Shown here: in pieces, positions 33,338 through 45,680 of the stretch | Numbering within the stretch: the first letter of the stretch is position 1 | Layout of the letters: each line of letters begins with the position of its first letter | Assembly: GCF_029867415.1 (NCBI RefSeq) | Contig: NC_081184.1 | Location: 112,675,476-112,739,475, forward strand | DNA from: Vicia villosa | Taxonomy: Eukaryota > Streptophyta > Magnoliopsida > Fabales > Fabaceae | DNA: 64,000 nt | Direction: 5' to 3' | Position numbers and translations under genes: made by a program | The notes under the pieces: generated by a model | The model's database searches: none | The model's input: only the letters and a program-made list of their open reading frames with translations | Told to the model about the DNA's origin: nothing

Positions 33338-33399
33338 GGGGATCGAACCCCAGACCTAAGGCATGGCAAGAGTTTGGACGCGCGCTGTAACCATTGGAA
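33338..33399 (-). other. tRNA-like module 2 (A and B box), antisense in the LTR
   Basis: On the minus strand TTCCAATGGTTAC (33399-33387) followed by GGGGTTCGATCCCCC (around 33350-33338), an exact B-box core with its T-stem. It lies 150 bp from module 1, in the same direction as the LTR. Acceptor pairing is not evident. Confidence 0.5.
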
Positions 33400-35783
33400 C
33401 ACTATGATGAATTCGTAGATAACACGCCTACCATTCAAAATAAAATAAACTCGTTTCTGGGAAATTTGAAAAATGGCGCCACCATCTTCATCTTCAACCT
33501 CAAGCTTCCATAACTTTTGAATTTGCTATCTCACTCGTTTCTCAACCAAACTCAAAGATGTAAACATGGATTTTGATCGTTTTTGAACAAGGATCATGAT
33601 GGTATCCTTTGATTTTATTTATTTTCAGTGTAATTCAAAATTCGCACGCATGAACACTAAGAACCCTAAAACTGAATTTTAACATGAAATACTATATATG
33701 CATGATATGATGAAATTGACTGAGGGTTAATGATCCTCTCAGGTGCAGAAACCTGTTGGTATAACAAGTTTTGATTTATGAAATAGGAATCATAGAGTTT
33801 GAAGCTTATGAAACTTACCTCTAAAGTGAAGATCGAGCTCTGATCAAAGGGTGCTACAGAGTTGTTGTAACGATCCCAAAAGCTTTAGTGATCCCCCAGG
33901 AAGGTGTTGAGATGCTTAGTTTGGGTTAGAACTACCAGAACTTCTTGCTCGACCCCAACTGATGTGGCTCCAAGTGAGAGGTGAAGATGATGATTCTCCA
34001 CGTACAGAGATGTTCTAGGTGTTTGGATCACCTCTAAATACCTCCTTTGAGGTGTTTGAATACTTACTTTCAAAGGAAGAGCTTTGGTTTGAAGAATCCG
34101 AGTCTTCTTGCCAAAGAACCTTTGAAAAACCTAAGTATGAAGGGAGAATAGAGAAAGCAAGATTTCTGTTGCTTTGGTGTGTCTAATTACTAAGGTATGC
34201 TCTTCTATTTATAGGCAAAGAGTTCAGTGTATTTGCAGAGAGTGAGCTTTGCTTAATGAGGTTAACTTGGTTTCTTGGTTATGAAGAATTATGAGAAAGA
34301 TCCATATGCAATGATGAGTTCTTTGATACCACTCCCTAGCCATCGGTTTTGCTTGATCTTAGGGGACAAATTTGATGCACAAATGAGCTCTAATTGGTTA
34401 AGAGAAGATTCCTTTGATGAATCACCACTTGGCCATAAATTCTCAAAATGCAATCATTACATAATCACATGTTTTGGTTTTGGAATATTCCCTTCAACTA
34501 TTTGTGTAATGATGCAAACGATTCTCTCCTATCCTTGCAATGTTTCTGAAGTTTAGAGGCACCATTTAGTGTAAGCACTTGCATAAATTTGCAAAATTCA
34601 AAGTTAGGCATGACCTATAATTTCACTTCAAATGCCTAACTTTGATCAACCATATCTCTTATCTCAAGATGAATTTGGAGAAGGTTGAGCACAATTTGGA
34701 AATCCCTTAACATGTACTTCAATTCATTAGTTTGGAGTTTCTTCAAAATCATTTGGGAAATTTATGAAAAATGGGCTTAAAGTTTGAAGAAAACTAGGGT
34801 TTTTTGCTAGTTTCATGAAGGTAGCAACTTTGAAGCTCCATATCTCTTCAATGGTTGATTTTTAGCCAAAAAATCATATGTGACAAAGTTGTTCATTGGA
34901 TCAAAATCTACAACTTTGATGTTTGAAGTTTTTTCCAGTTTGTAATTGAAATTTTGAGATATTCCCTTCCAATGTTTTGAAAAAAAGACCTTTAAACACT
35001 TAGAAAAAATTCTAAGTATGAAAAGTCAATCTTTGACTTTTTGATCCTTAATTGATTTTCTTGATTTTTCTTGGTCAAATGACTTCAATAATCATATATT
35101 GATGATATTGATCCTTAAAAGTCATGTCTTGACCCAAAACCCTAAAAGTCAAAGGTGATCTTGTACAGTTGACTTTTTCCAGATGAAGTGAAATCTTGGA
35201 CTTTGGTAATGAATCAAGTTCTTCTCCTCAAATGAGTGATATGAATGGATTATATTGAGGTAATAGAAGCTCTTCAGTCATGTTTTGAGTTGTGGACCCA
35301 TGTCCTGATTAAAAGTCAACTGTCTAGGTGAATTAGGTCAAAAACCCTAATTGTCGACCAGATGAAATTGATGACTGTAGATCTTGAATTAAGGTACAAT
35401 GCTAAATGGATATTGTTATATGAATCATTTGAAGATGATTGAATCCTTTTAGTGATGTCCTGGAGCTTTTTAGGGTTTCCCAAATGTGGTCCCTGATTTC
35501 AGTCCTTGATGAGCTCAAAACCCTAGTCTGGTGATCTGGGCAAACCTGAGTCTTGATGACTGGTGTCTAATAAATCATAGGTGAATGAATAAATCATTTG
35601 AGTCTTGTGATTTTTTTAGAGGTTATTCTCTCATTGATTGATCCTTTGCCTGAACTCCTTTGTCTTTGAGCATCCTCGATTGAGTACTAGATAAACAAGT
35701 GACTGCTCTGAGTACCTGTCTTGAGTTTGATGAGATGTTTAGAGGTGTGACATCTCAGGGAGGGTCAAAATTAGAGTATGATA

Positions 35784-36397
35784 GTGAGAACAATAACTTA
35801 ACTAACACTCAAGTAACAATTAGTCTACCACACTGTATCAAAAGATACATGGATGACTTAAACACAAGAGATTCTCAAAACCTAAGACTTCTAACCTTCC
35901 CCTAATTTTACAATTGTGAAAGACTTAGTTACATTATGTCTGGGTTCTCTTTAAATAGTCTTTAGCAGTCCACGGGCTTCGAAAGGCTTTACTTGATCCA
36001 CATGCTGAGAGTAGAAATAAATCTGCAGAATATATTTTTAAATCTTAGAGAAAATCTTCAAGTTTCTTAAATTGTCTTAACCCCCAATTTTAGAACTTTT
36101 GATTCTGTTGGAGATTTGATTTACTTGTTCCAAATTTAGCTCCTCTTGACCTGCGTAAAATCTGTAATATATCCAAAGGAAATATCACAAAATCAAATCA
36201 AATCAGTCAAGATATAAACCAACATGTACTAATGTTCTGGTAGAGAATGTCACGACATTTGTCAGGACATCACATTTTTAATGTAAGCTCATACTCAGTT
36301 GTATCATAATATTAATATGTTATGACATTTTGCTTCATATATTTCAAGCACCATGTTTTATCAAAATTCTGCCAATCCTAAAATCGTAGATCTAACA
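35784..36397 (-). mobile_element. Copia-like LTR, start part (minus strand)
   Basis: Read on the minus strand from 36397 it begins TGTTAGATCTACGATTTTAG and contains 'gatgtcctgacaaatgtcgtgacat'. It is the partner of 28954-29832, separated from it by the Ogre-like solo LTR and its duplicated GTGAG. No coding sequence. Confidence 0.45.
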
Positions 36398-36779
36398 AAC
36401 TAGATCAAACCAAATTGTCTGGCTACCAATTTTTGCTGATAGGAACCTGCCTTTATCTCTGTTCTTACAAGAGCTAAGCTTCGTCCACAGAGGAGAAGGT
36501 TGGAAGCATGCCAACAAGATATCATAGATCTCCCTCTATTTATTATGTGAAGGGTTTAGAAAATAGGTCCTAAACCAGGCATGTCCACATTGTCGATTGG
36601 AAAAGGGTGCCATGGTTGAGATAAACGTTTTACATATCTAAAACATATCCGAATATTTCTCAAAAATCTCCTTAGACGCGGCTTTGTCGTCATCAGGAGT
36701 AAATTGAGCTGGTCTCTGACCTTTGACGCCTATTTTTGTGGTAGACGAAACATTGACTTTTAGAGAAGGCTCGAAAGTA

Positions 36780-37720
36780 GCATTAACCAAAATTGCTGGA
36801 GCCAGAGTGGGGCCACCTACCTAGAGACTTTTAGTATTTTTTTCTATGTTTGAGGTCACGAGATGTTAACCCCAAAGGTTCATAAAGGCCATACCAAATC
36901 AGTTTTCAAAGGCAAACATTCCTCTTCTTATGAAGTTGTGCGGCCAGACGGATAGAGTATTTAGCCATTTGGATGGAATGAGAGCAAAAAACATAGAGGG
37001 AAAGCCAATAAGTTAGGAAAGCTATGTGTTCGTGATCTCCCATAATCTCTGTCGAAGCATAATGCTCTTCAAAGAATGTGTGATAAGCAGTTTTGTCAAA
37101 GTCAAATACATACATGGTCTTGGTAGGGGTTAAGGGCTTGAAAGTTTCTCCAGTTGGTCAAAGACCAACAATAGCAATAATATCAAAGAGTGTTGGAGTT
37201 ATCATCCCATAAGGTAGGTGAAAGATGTTATTGGTGGTTTCCTAGAAGCACATGGCTGCAAGGAGCATATGTGAGTTAAACATAGGACCATCTCTTAAAA
37301 GTTGTATCAGGTCGAAGAAGCCTTGGTCTTTCCATGTGTATTTTTTTCTTCTCAACCCTGTTTAACCACTTAATGTACTTAAGGTCATTACATATAGTAG
37401 GAAATTACCTAAAAACATATTCTTCAAGAAGCTGAAATCAAAAGGTTGGTCATAGAAGACCAAAGGTTCACATAAGGGATGGGGAAGAAAGAATTTAGGT
37501 TGTAAGGTTTCTTTATGTGCTTAGGAATAGGACCCATAAAAGCATAATTAGTACCTGAAATAGAGTAGGGTATCAGCGTGTAAGAGTACCAAACTTTCCT
37601 TTTCTCATCCTCCATGGAAGGTTCCAATACATAGGTGTGATCATCTAAGAAGAAGGCCTCCTCAACATGAAAAGCAAAAGGAGCGTGTGGAGCGTTGCTG
37701 GATGCACTTTTAGGAGCCAT
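36780..37720 (-). pseudogene. Antisense PMD-type additional ORF of a Tat gypsy element
   Basis: Minus-strand start MAPKSASSNAPHAPFAFHVEE at 37720. Motifs typical of the plant mobile (aminotransferase-like) domain follow across frameshifts: LAAMCF...NIFHLPYGMITPTLFDIIAIVGL (about 37260-37160, with an in-frame stop), EHIAFLTYWLS and FCSHSIQMAKY (37050-36960), and LYEPLG near 36875. It runs opposite to the element and ends about 450 bp before its polypurine tract. That is the position described for antisense extra ORFs in the Tat lineage of plant Ty3/gypsy elements. Two or more frame breaks make it inactive. Confidence 0.75.
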
Positions 37721-38160
37721 CGTCAGCTTCTCAAAGGTTTTGGAAGAAAATATAACAAGAAGAGTTTGCGGAAGGGGTATGAAAAACTCTAGTGTTTTTG
37801 CTTCAATGAAGGAAATGGTGAAGGAGAAGAAAGTGTTTAAATAGACGAAAGAGGAAGAGAGCGCTTCAGTGTTCCCACCAAAAGTTGGACAAATGACATG
37901 TCCAAATAGACATATGGTATACCGGCTTATAGGGAAAAGTGAATTTAAAAGAAATTATTCTAATTATATTTAATTTAGTGGCTCATTAATCTCCTTGAAA
38001 ATCTAAGATAATGATTATGAATTGCACACACACGTCTAGGACATAACAGTTAGGTGTAAAGTGGTCATGAAGACCATGACATGTACAAACTACCCTAACA
38101 GTGTCGAGCAATCACAAAAAACACCACGTTTTTCATTCTAAAACATATGATCGAAAAATA

Positions 38161-38172
38161 TGTTTTGGGGGG
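38161..38172 (+). other. Polypurine tract of the outer gypsy element (left half)
   Basis: TGTTTTGGGGGG runs directly into the Ogre derivative. The matching continuation GGGGGCATC then TGTTGGCTTGG is at 49881-49900, so the young element landed in the G-run of this tract, four bases before the outer LTR. Confidence 0.7.
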
Positions 38173-41100
38173 TGTCATACCCCAAAATTTGCCCATACTA
38201 TTTCTCATGTGCAAGTTCAAATCAATGCACAAGGTTCCTAGAACACTTCCATATGATAAAAATTGAGAGAGTTATGACTTGGTGATATTGGCCATATTTT
38301 GAGAAAACGCATAAAACAAATACTGAGTAAATTCATCTTTTTTTAAAGGGGCCTAAGTTTTGTGATTCAAACTTGTTCCAAAAGGTCATCCATGACCCAT
38401 AATCCATTCAACCATTTTTTAGTATTTATTATCTATTTTATTTTGAATTTAAATTCAATTTAAAATTCAATAAAATATTAAAAATATGCAAAGATTATAT
38501 TTGGATTCCAAGTGTGATTCAAAATCTCACCAAAATCAAAGGAAATTAATTGGATTTTATTTAAGGGATAATTGGCTAAATTTGGTACCAATCTAGCAAG
38601 TTTCCCTCGAAAATCAATCAAGAAGATTTCACAAATCAATCTTGCCAATTGCAAAGATTTAGACCAATTCTGTTGACCTACTTGAATCCCCATAAATACC
38701 TAGATTAATTCAGAGGCAAGGACGAGTTTTTGGCTGGGCAAGAGAACCTGAACCGAATCCTTAAAATTCTCCCAAAAAATCCACATCGTTTCCTCAATTG
38801 CAGCGAAGTTCAAAGCTTGTTACCGATTGATTACGTATCTTGGATGCTTCCTGAAGGCGTTTGAAGCATCTGCAGAGTCGCACGCGTCAAGCATCACCGC
38901 TAAAATCACTCACGGTTTGCCTTTTTCTTGTTTTAATTCAATCGCATCAATTTACGCATCATGAGCATGTTTTGATCATGTGTTTACGTTTGTATGAGTG
39001 TTTGGTTCGTTTCTGGATAATTGGATCGAAGTTTAAGTGCAGGTTCGGCCCCCCACCATTTTTAGGGTTTATGAACCTCAAATTAGGGATTTCGGATGGA
39101 GGCGAAATCGACCCAAATTAATGGCCCCATTTGATTCGCAGTACCGTTTATAGTTGATTTTGATTGTTAGTTGTGTTGTTTTGAGCGTGATTTGCAGATT
39201 TGATGAGGGAGGGTCTACGGCCACGCACGAGAAACCGTTGCCTAAAAGCTGTTATATTTTTCCAGAAACTCAACGAGGAAGAAGAAGTGGCCTGGGCGCG
39301 CAAAGCTTGTTTAAATTCCTGAATTAATTTGGTTTTTTCTATATATAGTATATTACGTTTATGTTATTATCATCAAATGACAATTGGTTCAGTGGTAACA
39401 GAAGCGCGTTAAGGCTTACATGTACAAGGTCAGGGGTTCGACCCCTGCGCGTGACAAGCTATTATTTTTGGGTTTGTTTTCTTTAAGTGTTCATGCAGAT
39501 CCTGTGTGCGATGCGCGTAGGCGTTACTATACACCCTCAAGATCCGACCGTCAAATCTGCAGCGTTTTGGATCAAGCGTACCAGGGTTGAAGGATTATCA
39601 CATGGGCATTCAGTCTCACCACACTCAAGCATCAGCTAAGTTTCTTTCAAATTTTATTTATTTATTATTACATAAGCTTGTTTTTTATTTAATTATATAT
39701 CTATATGCAATTCTTTCTTTATATTTTCCTTTTACAAAACATTTTATTAAATTTCTTTTTCTTTTCATAAATAATAAAAATCATATTTTTATATATTTAT
39801 CTTATCTTATTTATTTATTTTATTTATATTAATTATTAAAATTAGTTTTTATTCATTTAAAATTCTTTAAAAATTCATATATATTTTATTTCAATTCCAA
39901 AAATTCCTAAAAAATTTATTTCTTACACTCGATTCAATCTTTTGTCCCGATTTAATTAATTAGGTCGCAAGACCAATAATTAATTAAATCAATTTACCAT
40001 TATACTCGATTTGAATCCTAATTAGGGTTTGCCCTACACTGAATATATCTCTTCTGTGCCTTTTCAGGTTTACCAACATGGTTCTTTCCGACTATGCGCC
40101 TCGCCGATTATAGAAGCTAAGTTCTATTTCATATTTATTTTAAATAGTCATTCTGTTTTATTTTGTTCCTTTTCATCAAATTAGGGTTAACCTTAATTGC
40201 CAATGAACTGCCTATACACTCACGCCTTGTTGTTTCTTCTTTCAGTTCTCAATGGTCAGAGTCAATGCTTCAAGCTACCCCCAATTCTCAACCTTCATCA
40301 ATCGAAGCTAAGTTTCTTTTACCTTTTTCTTTTATTGTTATTTTTATTGATTAGTGTTAACCATACCTGCATCGGAACCGATAATGCACTCACCCCTATT
40401 TTCTGTTTATTTTTCCTCTTCCAATCTTCAGGGTTTGCCAAATGCCAAAGCTTCGCATAGTCGGTAACTCTAAACCCTGATTTTAAATTATTACTTCCCC
40501 TTTCCTCCGCTGGTTGCAATTTCCCTTCCCCCATTATTATTGTTAATATTAATTGTTGTGGTTAGTAATTATAGGGAGTGCAAGCTTGTAATTAACTTAG
40601 AATCACTAATTACAAGATAATATAACCGAATATAATCACATGATTGTTGCACCCACGCACTCTTTTGGGGTAACCTCTCTGTTGCCTGTTGCCTTGTTGC
40701 CTGTTGCCTTGTTGCCTTGTATTTTGTGCAGAATAGCCAGTCCCTCGAATACGAGGATACCTCAGCCATGTTGCCTCGATTAAAGGTCATGGTCCCTAAT
40801 GATGCTGCCTTCGATACACTAACATGACCTCGACCCTCGAAAGTTGCCTACGGAAAAGGCTGAGGTATCTTCTGGCTGCCTACGAAATGGCTTATTCTGA
40901 TCCTTGCCTTAGACTACCTGCCCTTCTATGGCATGGGACAGTCTTATGGCAAAGGATGCTTCGATGACCCTTCAACCTCCAAACGAAAGGCTTCCTGCCC
41001 TCTTACGGCAAGGATAGACCCTTTCATTCTGAAAGGCAAAAAGAGACCTATCATCTGAGTTTAAGGTAATTGCCCCTAATTGCCTTGCAATGCTCAAACC

Positions 41101-41415
41101 TTTTTATTATATTCTTTCTCATAATTTTTCAAAAGGGCAACGCTTATTCACAAGCTAAAGTCCCTATCTCTTTCATCTACTTTTTCTGAAAACGAGCAAG
41201 CAAAGCAATTAAGAGCCCATGGAAAACCATGGATGCAAAGGGTGCCTTACACCTTCCCTTTGCATAAATTACCCCCCGAACTTAGATTTCTTTAAAAAGG
41301 TTTTTTTTCTGTTTCTTTTTGCCTTTCCGAATTTGTTTGGATAAAATAAAAGTCGGTGGCGACTCTTGCTTACCGCGACATTCCGATTATTAAAAAGTCA
41401 GTTCACCGTGTTACA
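38173..41415 (+). repeat. 5' LTR of the Ogre derivative (3,243 bp)
   Basis: Begins TGTCATACCCCAAAATTTGC and ends CACCGTGTTACA. Contains 'ctatatatagtatatta' near 39340, directly upstream of a tRNA-like module, and a short 'ttgcctgttgccttgttgcc' repeat at 40680-40720. Open frames up to 87 codons occur identically in the 3' LTR and match no known domain; I treat them as non-coding. Confidence 0.93.
39381..39452 (+). other. tRNA-like Pol III module in the 5' LTR
   Basis: ATTGGTTCAGTGGTAACAG resembles the 5' arm and A box of a tRNA. GGTTCGACCCC (39435-39445) is an exact B box inside a paired T arm (AGGGGTTCGACCCCT). Distance between boxes (about 40 bases) fits a tRNA-derived unit. The acceptor ends do not pair well, so it is not a working tRNA gene. 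The identical copy at 47845-47916 is the 3' LTR counterpart. Confidence 0.55.
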
Positions 41416-41419
41416 GAAC

Positions 41420-41437
41420 TGGCGACTCTGCTGGGGA
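41420..41437 (+). other. Primer-binding site, tRNA-Arg type
   Basis: TGGCGACTCTGCTGGGGA, four bases after the LTR end. Ogre elements of legumes are known to use a tRNA-Arg-complementary site of this form. This is the strongest single family marker in the window. Confidence 0.9.
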
Positions 41438-42630
41438 TTTCTCGATAAAAGAGGGGTTACCTTAAAAAGTTTAGGATTCATTTTAAATGTTTTCTATTGT
41501 TTGCTTTGTTTGTTTTATTTTTCAGGGGCGTTTTGGGAATTAACTGAAGGACGAATCCTATTCCCGGATTCAAGTACATCTAAGATAGGAAGTGGCATAG
41601 TCATGGCGACCTCCCTTGTGTATGCTTGGGATTGGTCAATATGAGAGTTCACGCTTGAGTTAGGCCTCTATAGGTGTTTACATGCTTCTCTTGTATGAGG
41701 GAGGTTCGTGTGGATACCTGTGGGTGAGTCGGAGCTCAAGGACCGTTAGTAACCTTTAACCCATCCTTACTTTTAGGAACGTAGTGGGGGGACTACTCTT
41801 GATGTATGTTGAGAGCATAGTCGCCACCCGATACTACAACTCAGATAGGTTCTTTCTCAAAGTATCATTGCATGGTATGTATGTATCATGTTCGAGGGTG
41901 CTTTAGGAGGGCTGACAATTCTGGGTCACTTGGTAGAACTCGTTGCTGAAATCTCTTTATCCATAGAAATACCCTTAGGAAGGACACCTGATCAGACTCC
42001 GTGCAAGCCTTAAGCCAAAAACTGTGTGACTTGTGTGACTTGCGTGACTTGTGTGACTTGTTTGTGTTTACTACTAACCCTCATTTCCTCGCAGGTTTTA
42101 TTGAAAGGACTTGTTTGTCCTTACCATCTCGCATTAAGTCTAACAAACTGCATTCGCATAACATCATGACATCATAAGCATGACATAATTTAACTAACCC
42201 TTTCAAGGATCTTAGGAATTTAGGGCGCACAATTTCAGGTGCTCTTATCAAGGACTGAATTCCTATCTAGGGGCAAGAGGATTTATTTTCCTCTGGCCAC
42301 GTACCTTCCAATTCAGAGACTCAGTACCTATCAAGGGGCAAGAGGATTTATTTTCCTATAGCCTTGCACCTTCAAATTCATAAGTATCCCGAATCAGAGG
42401 CGATGACCCACTCGATATGGTGAGCTCGATTCTCAAAGAAGGATGTTCAAAGACGAAATTCAGAATTCTTCAGACAAAGACGTGACCAAATCACTTTCTG
42501 ATGTTGCTAACTAAATTCCTAAAGATCCTTGAAAATATTGCATTTGCATTCTTAACATCACATAGAACTAACTTTTCCTTTCAGGTCGACCAACTGGTCA
42601 GACAGATACCATCAACAAATCAATCTCTAT

Positions 42631-43125
42631 CAGATGAACATTCTGGAAGCTTGACCCCCAGACTTCTGAAACATTCCAATCAGATATACATTCCGGAAGC
42701 TCGAACCCCGGACATTCTGAATGTTCCAATCAGATGAACACTCTGGAAGCTTGACCCCCAGACTTCTGGAACATTCCAATCAGATATACATTCCGGAAGC
42801 TCGAACCCCGGACATTCTGAAAATTCCAATCAGATGAACACTCTGGAAGCTTGACCCCCAGACTTCTGAAACATTCCAATCAGATATACATTCCGGAAGC
42901 TCGAACCCCGGACATTCTGAAAGTTCCAATCAGATGAACACTCTGGAAGCTTGACCCCCAGACTTCTGAAACATTCCAATCAGATATACATTCCGGAAGC
43001 TCGAACCCCGGACATTCTGAAAGTTCCAATCAGATGAACACTCTGGAAGCTTGACCCCCAGACTTCTGAAACATTCCAATCAGATATACATTCCGGAAGC
43101 TCGAACCCCGGATAGTCTGAATCTC
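42631..43125 (+). repeat. 100 bp minisatellite, five copies
   Basis: Units start at 42631, 42731, 42831, 42931 and 43031. Each 100 bp unit is two related halves of about 50 bp: 'cagatgaacactctggaagc' with 'ttgacccccagacttctg', and 'cagatatacattccggaagc' with 'tcgaaccccggacattctg'. Copies differ at only a few positions, so the array expanded recently. It lies immediately upstream of the gag remnant, inside the element. Confidence 0.95.
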
Positions 43126-43224
43126 TACACCAGTTCTACAACAACGACGCAAGCCAAATGCACCTAAGCGTCAATTCACTAAAATCAATATGTCGTCGGC
43201 TCAAACATTACAAACATCTGTTGA

Positions 43225-43458
43225 AGATCATATTGATTACTCTGAGGGATGCTCCTAAGAATTATAACACCTCTGGCTATAAACTTAATGCAAGGTGCGC
43301 GTACCATTCCAACATTCCTGGACATTACAAAAAACCATTGCTGGACATTGAGGAATAAGATTCAAGATCTAATTGATAATAGGGAAATCAAATTCAACCC
43401 TCCCGAAGCTCATGTGGTGACCACCACTCCTATGCCCAGTCATGACAAGACTAATTGA
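43225..43458 (+). pseudogene. Ogre gag C-terminal zinc-finger-like remnant
   Basis: Two overlapping frames give NARCAYHSNIPGH and NHCWTLRNKIQDLID, then FNPPEAHV and a stop at 43456-43458. This is the CxYHx-H-C block near the end of Ogre/Tat gag. One base is lost or gained near 43330 because the halves lie in different frames. Protease and everything downstream are missing. Confidence 0.75.
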
Positions 43459-45680
43459 CGTCTAGACGGACGAACTTTTGGATCATTAGATCTACTTTCA
43501 TTTGCAAGTTTCTTCTCTGTTTGTTTAAACATTAAAATTATGATAGACATTATCTGTTTTAACAATCATCATCAGTGCATTGCATATGATTGTCTTGAAT
43601 AAATTATTTCGTTATCACTCATGTTAAATTATGTCTTTATTTTGCATATGTTTTTGTGATATTCAACTCCTGCTAAAGTTGTATACCTTTTAAGGGAGGA
43701 TGACGAAAACGATACCGCAACCTCATACAATATGCTTTTGAGCGGACTATGCTGATGATGTACAGGCATTGTTTCAATTCCTAAACAGTGGAGATATAAG
43801 GATGTTAATCCCTCGTCAACCCCTTTTGAGCCTAAGAAGTAGAAGTTTCTTTCTTGTCCTGATTCAAAACCCTCGATCATAACCTAGGGCAGGGTAGTTC
43901 TCAGTTAATCTGGCTGTGCATTCTATTTTAAGAGAATCATTCAGTACACCTTTCAACAAAGGTTTCAATCACAAGCGTTCGTCCGCACACATCAAAGAAG
44001 TGTCGGAGATGTCAATCAAAAGACAATGACGGTTCATCAATCATCAAACAAGGCAGTCATTATCTTTAAAAAAGAGAAAAATGGAAAAAACATATATACA
44101 AACAAAAGCCTGCTAAGTCAAAAATAAAAAAAAAGACTTAGGCAAAAATCAAGGCATCCCGCTGACTGTAAGCTCAAAAGAGACAGTTCAGGCAAAAGTT
44201 AGGGATATCAAAAAGATGAAAAAAGAAGTCAATAAATTCTTGAACAACTCAAAGTTGTGGTTACCAAAAGGAAGAAGTGACTGCCATCTCAAAAGTTCTC
44301 TCTGCTTGTGAACCATCATCATTATCAAAGGCGCAAATCCATAGATCTCTTGGAACCTGAATGCATAAGTTGAATTAACTGAGCTTAGGATCGCAGAACA
44401 TCACGAAGATGGGTGGGTATAAATAAACTTTGAGCCTTTATTCTTTGTTTCTTGAACCGTGAACCAAGCCACGTTACAACCCTTGAAAGTCCTAATTGAA
44501 GTATGGTTAGTTCGAAAGCATACTGTCACCGAAAGGTATCCCGACTCCTTAAGGTTTACCAAAAATGCTGAGTTGATATTTTCGTTTTACAAACATCATG
44601 TTCTTACAAATGTCATGTTTTTACATCTCCTGCTTTAATGTTTTTCAAAAAACTCAAGACAAACGTATGCATTGCATCTCATGAATACATTATTAGACAT
44701 ATTCTGCTACATAATTTCAAATGTTAGCAACAGAAAGAATTTGCACAGGGTACAACTAATAACTAAAAGTTATCCCGACAGACAATATTACTCCAAGAAG
44801 CCATGTCTCTTACATATACAAGGGGCATGACATGTTTTGTCCAATCAATCTGGGGCAATCAAGTCAAGATTCCGAGAACCTCTCATGGATGCTCGAACAA
44901 TTAGGGGCATGCGTCCAAGTATATCTAAAGCTACTCCCCAATCAACGTGAGACATTGTCAGGAGACTATGATTACTGGGGGCATATCGCCCATAGTGAAC
45001 ATCTCATAAAGTCCTCGCGAGGCGAATCTTTTCAAAGTTCCTGCTAACTGGGGCAAATCTATGCAAGTCCAGTTTGACATCGTGATCAATCTTCAGTGGC
45101 TTATCCTAATTAAATTCAGGAATGGTAGGCACTATAATACTAGGGGCAACATTCAAATAAGCTGATTTCGCAAGATCATATCCCCACAGAGTAATCATTA
45201 AGAAGATATGTTCAAACATACTCGTCCTGACAAAGACATGGCTCCCCAACAGAGCTTACATCTTCAACACTACCGGTCATCCAACATGTTGCTCTTCTCC
45301 AACATGGTTTATCAATATCTCTAAATCAGGGTACATCAAACTACTGATCATCCCCAAGCAGAAACCATAAATCCCCAGCTGAGCATCTTCAAGATAAGAT
45401 CAAACATCAAAATTACAATGACATGAAGATCCACCTTCTCAATCAAGATGTGTCAAATGGCATAGTCATACGTCATAAATCATAAATATATTCATACAAT
45501 TGCATACACGTTCATACATAATACATAAAGCATCGCGACAAGTGCATACATAACATGCGAGGTTCTCATTTATTTTGAGAATCCCGTCACACAAACGCAT
45601 TGCATGCATCATGACATGGCATAAAGAAAACTAACTTTACCTTTTTCAGGTTACTACTACAGTCAAAAATAAACACTATC
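43459..45680 (+). other. Non-coding middle of the Ogre derivative
   Basis: No domain-bearing frame. Sequence style (short phrases such as 'ggggcaaatctatgcaagtccag') matches the untranslated 3' part of Ogre elements. Frames of 71-83 codons at 43629-43880 and 44832-45047 are unlikely to be genes. Confidence 0.6.

Larger units (their letters stand above)
29833..35783 (-). mobile_element. Ogre/Tat-like solo LTR (5,951 bp), minus strand
   Basis: Flanked by a perfect 5 bp duplication GTGAG (29828-29832 and 35784-35788). On the minus strand it begins TATCATACTCTAATTTTGACC, close to the Ogre start TGTCATACCCCAAAATTTGCC with TG decayed to TA. Near the other end 'cgggaggtcggttatacatagggaaggttttaagcaccct' is the reverse-complement relative of the block at about 41220-41290 in the plus-strand Ogre LTR. 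There is no internal region. Inside are the 'aaagcccaag' repeats, tRNA-like modules and non-coding sequence; open frames such as 30969-31184 are repeat shadows. Confidence 0.8.

Noticed and set aside
39381..39452. Functional tRNA gene
   Set aside because: A and B boxes are present but acceptor and anticodon stems do not form convincingly.
38478..40790. Small open frames inside the Ogre LTRs (also at 46942-49254)
   Set aside because: Duplicated only because the LTRs are identical; no domain, and LTRs are non-coding in this family.
42631..43125. CRISPR-like array
   Set aside because: Contiguous 100 bp tandem units without unique spacers, in a plant retroelement.
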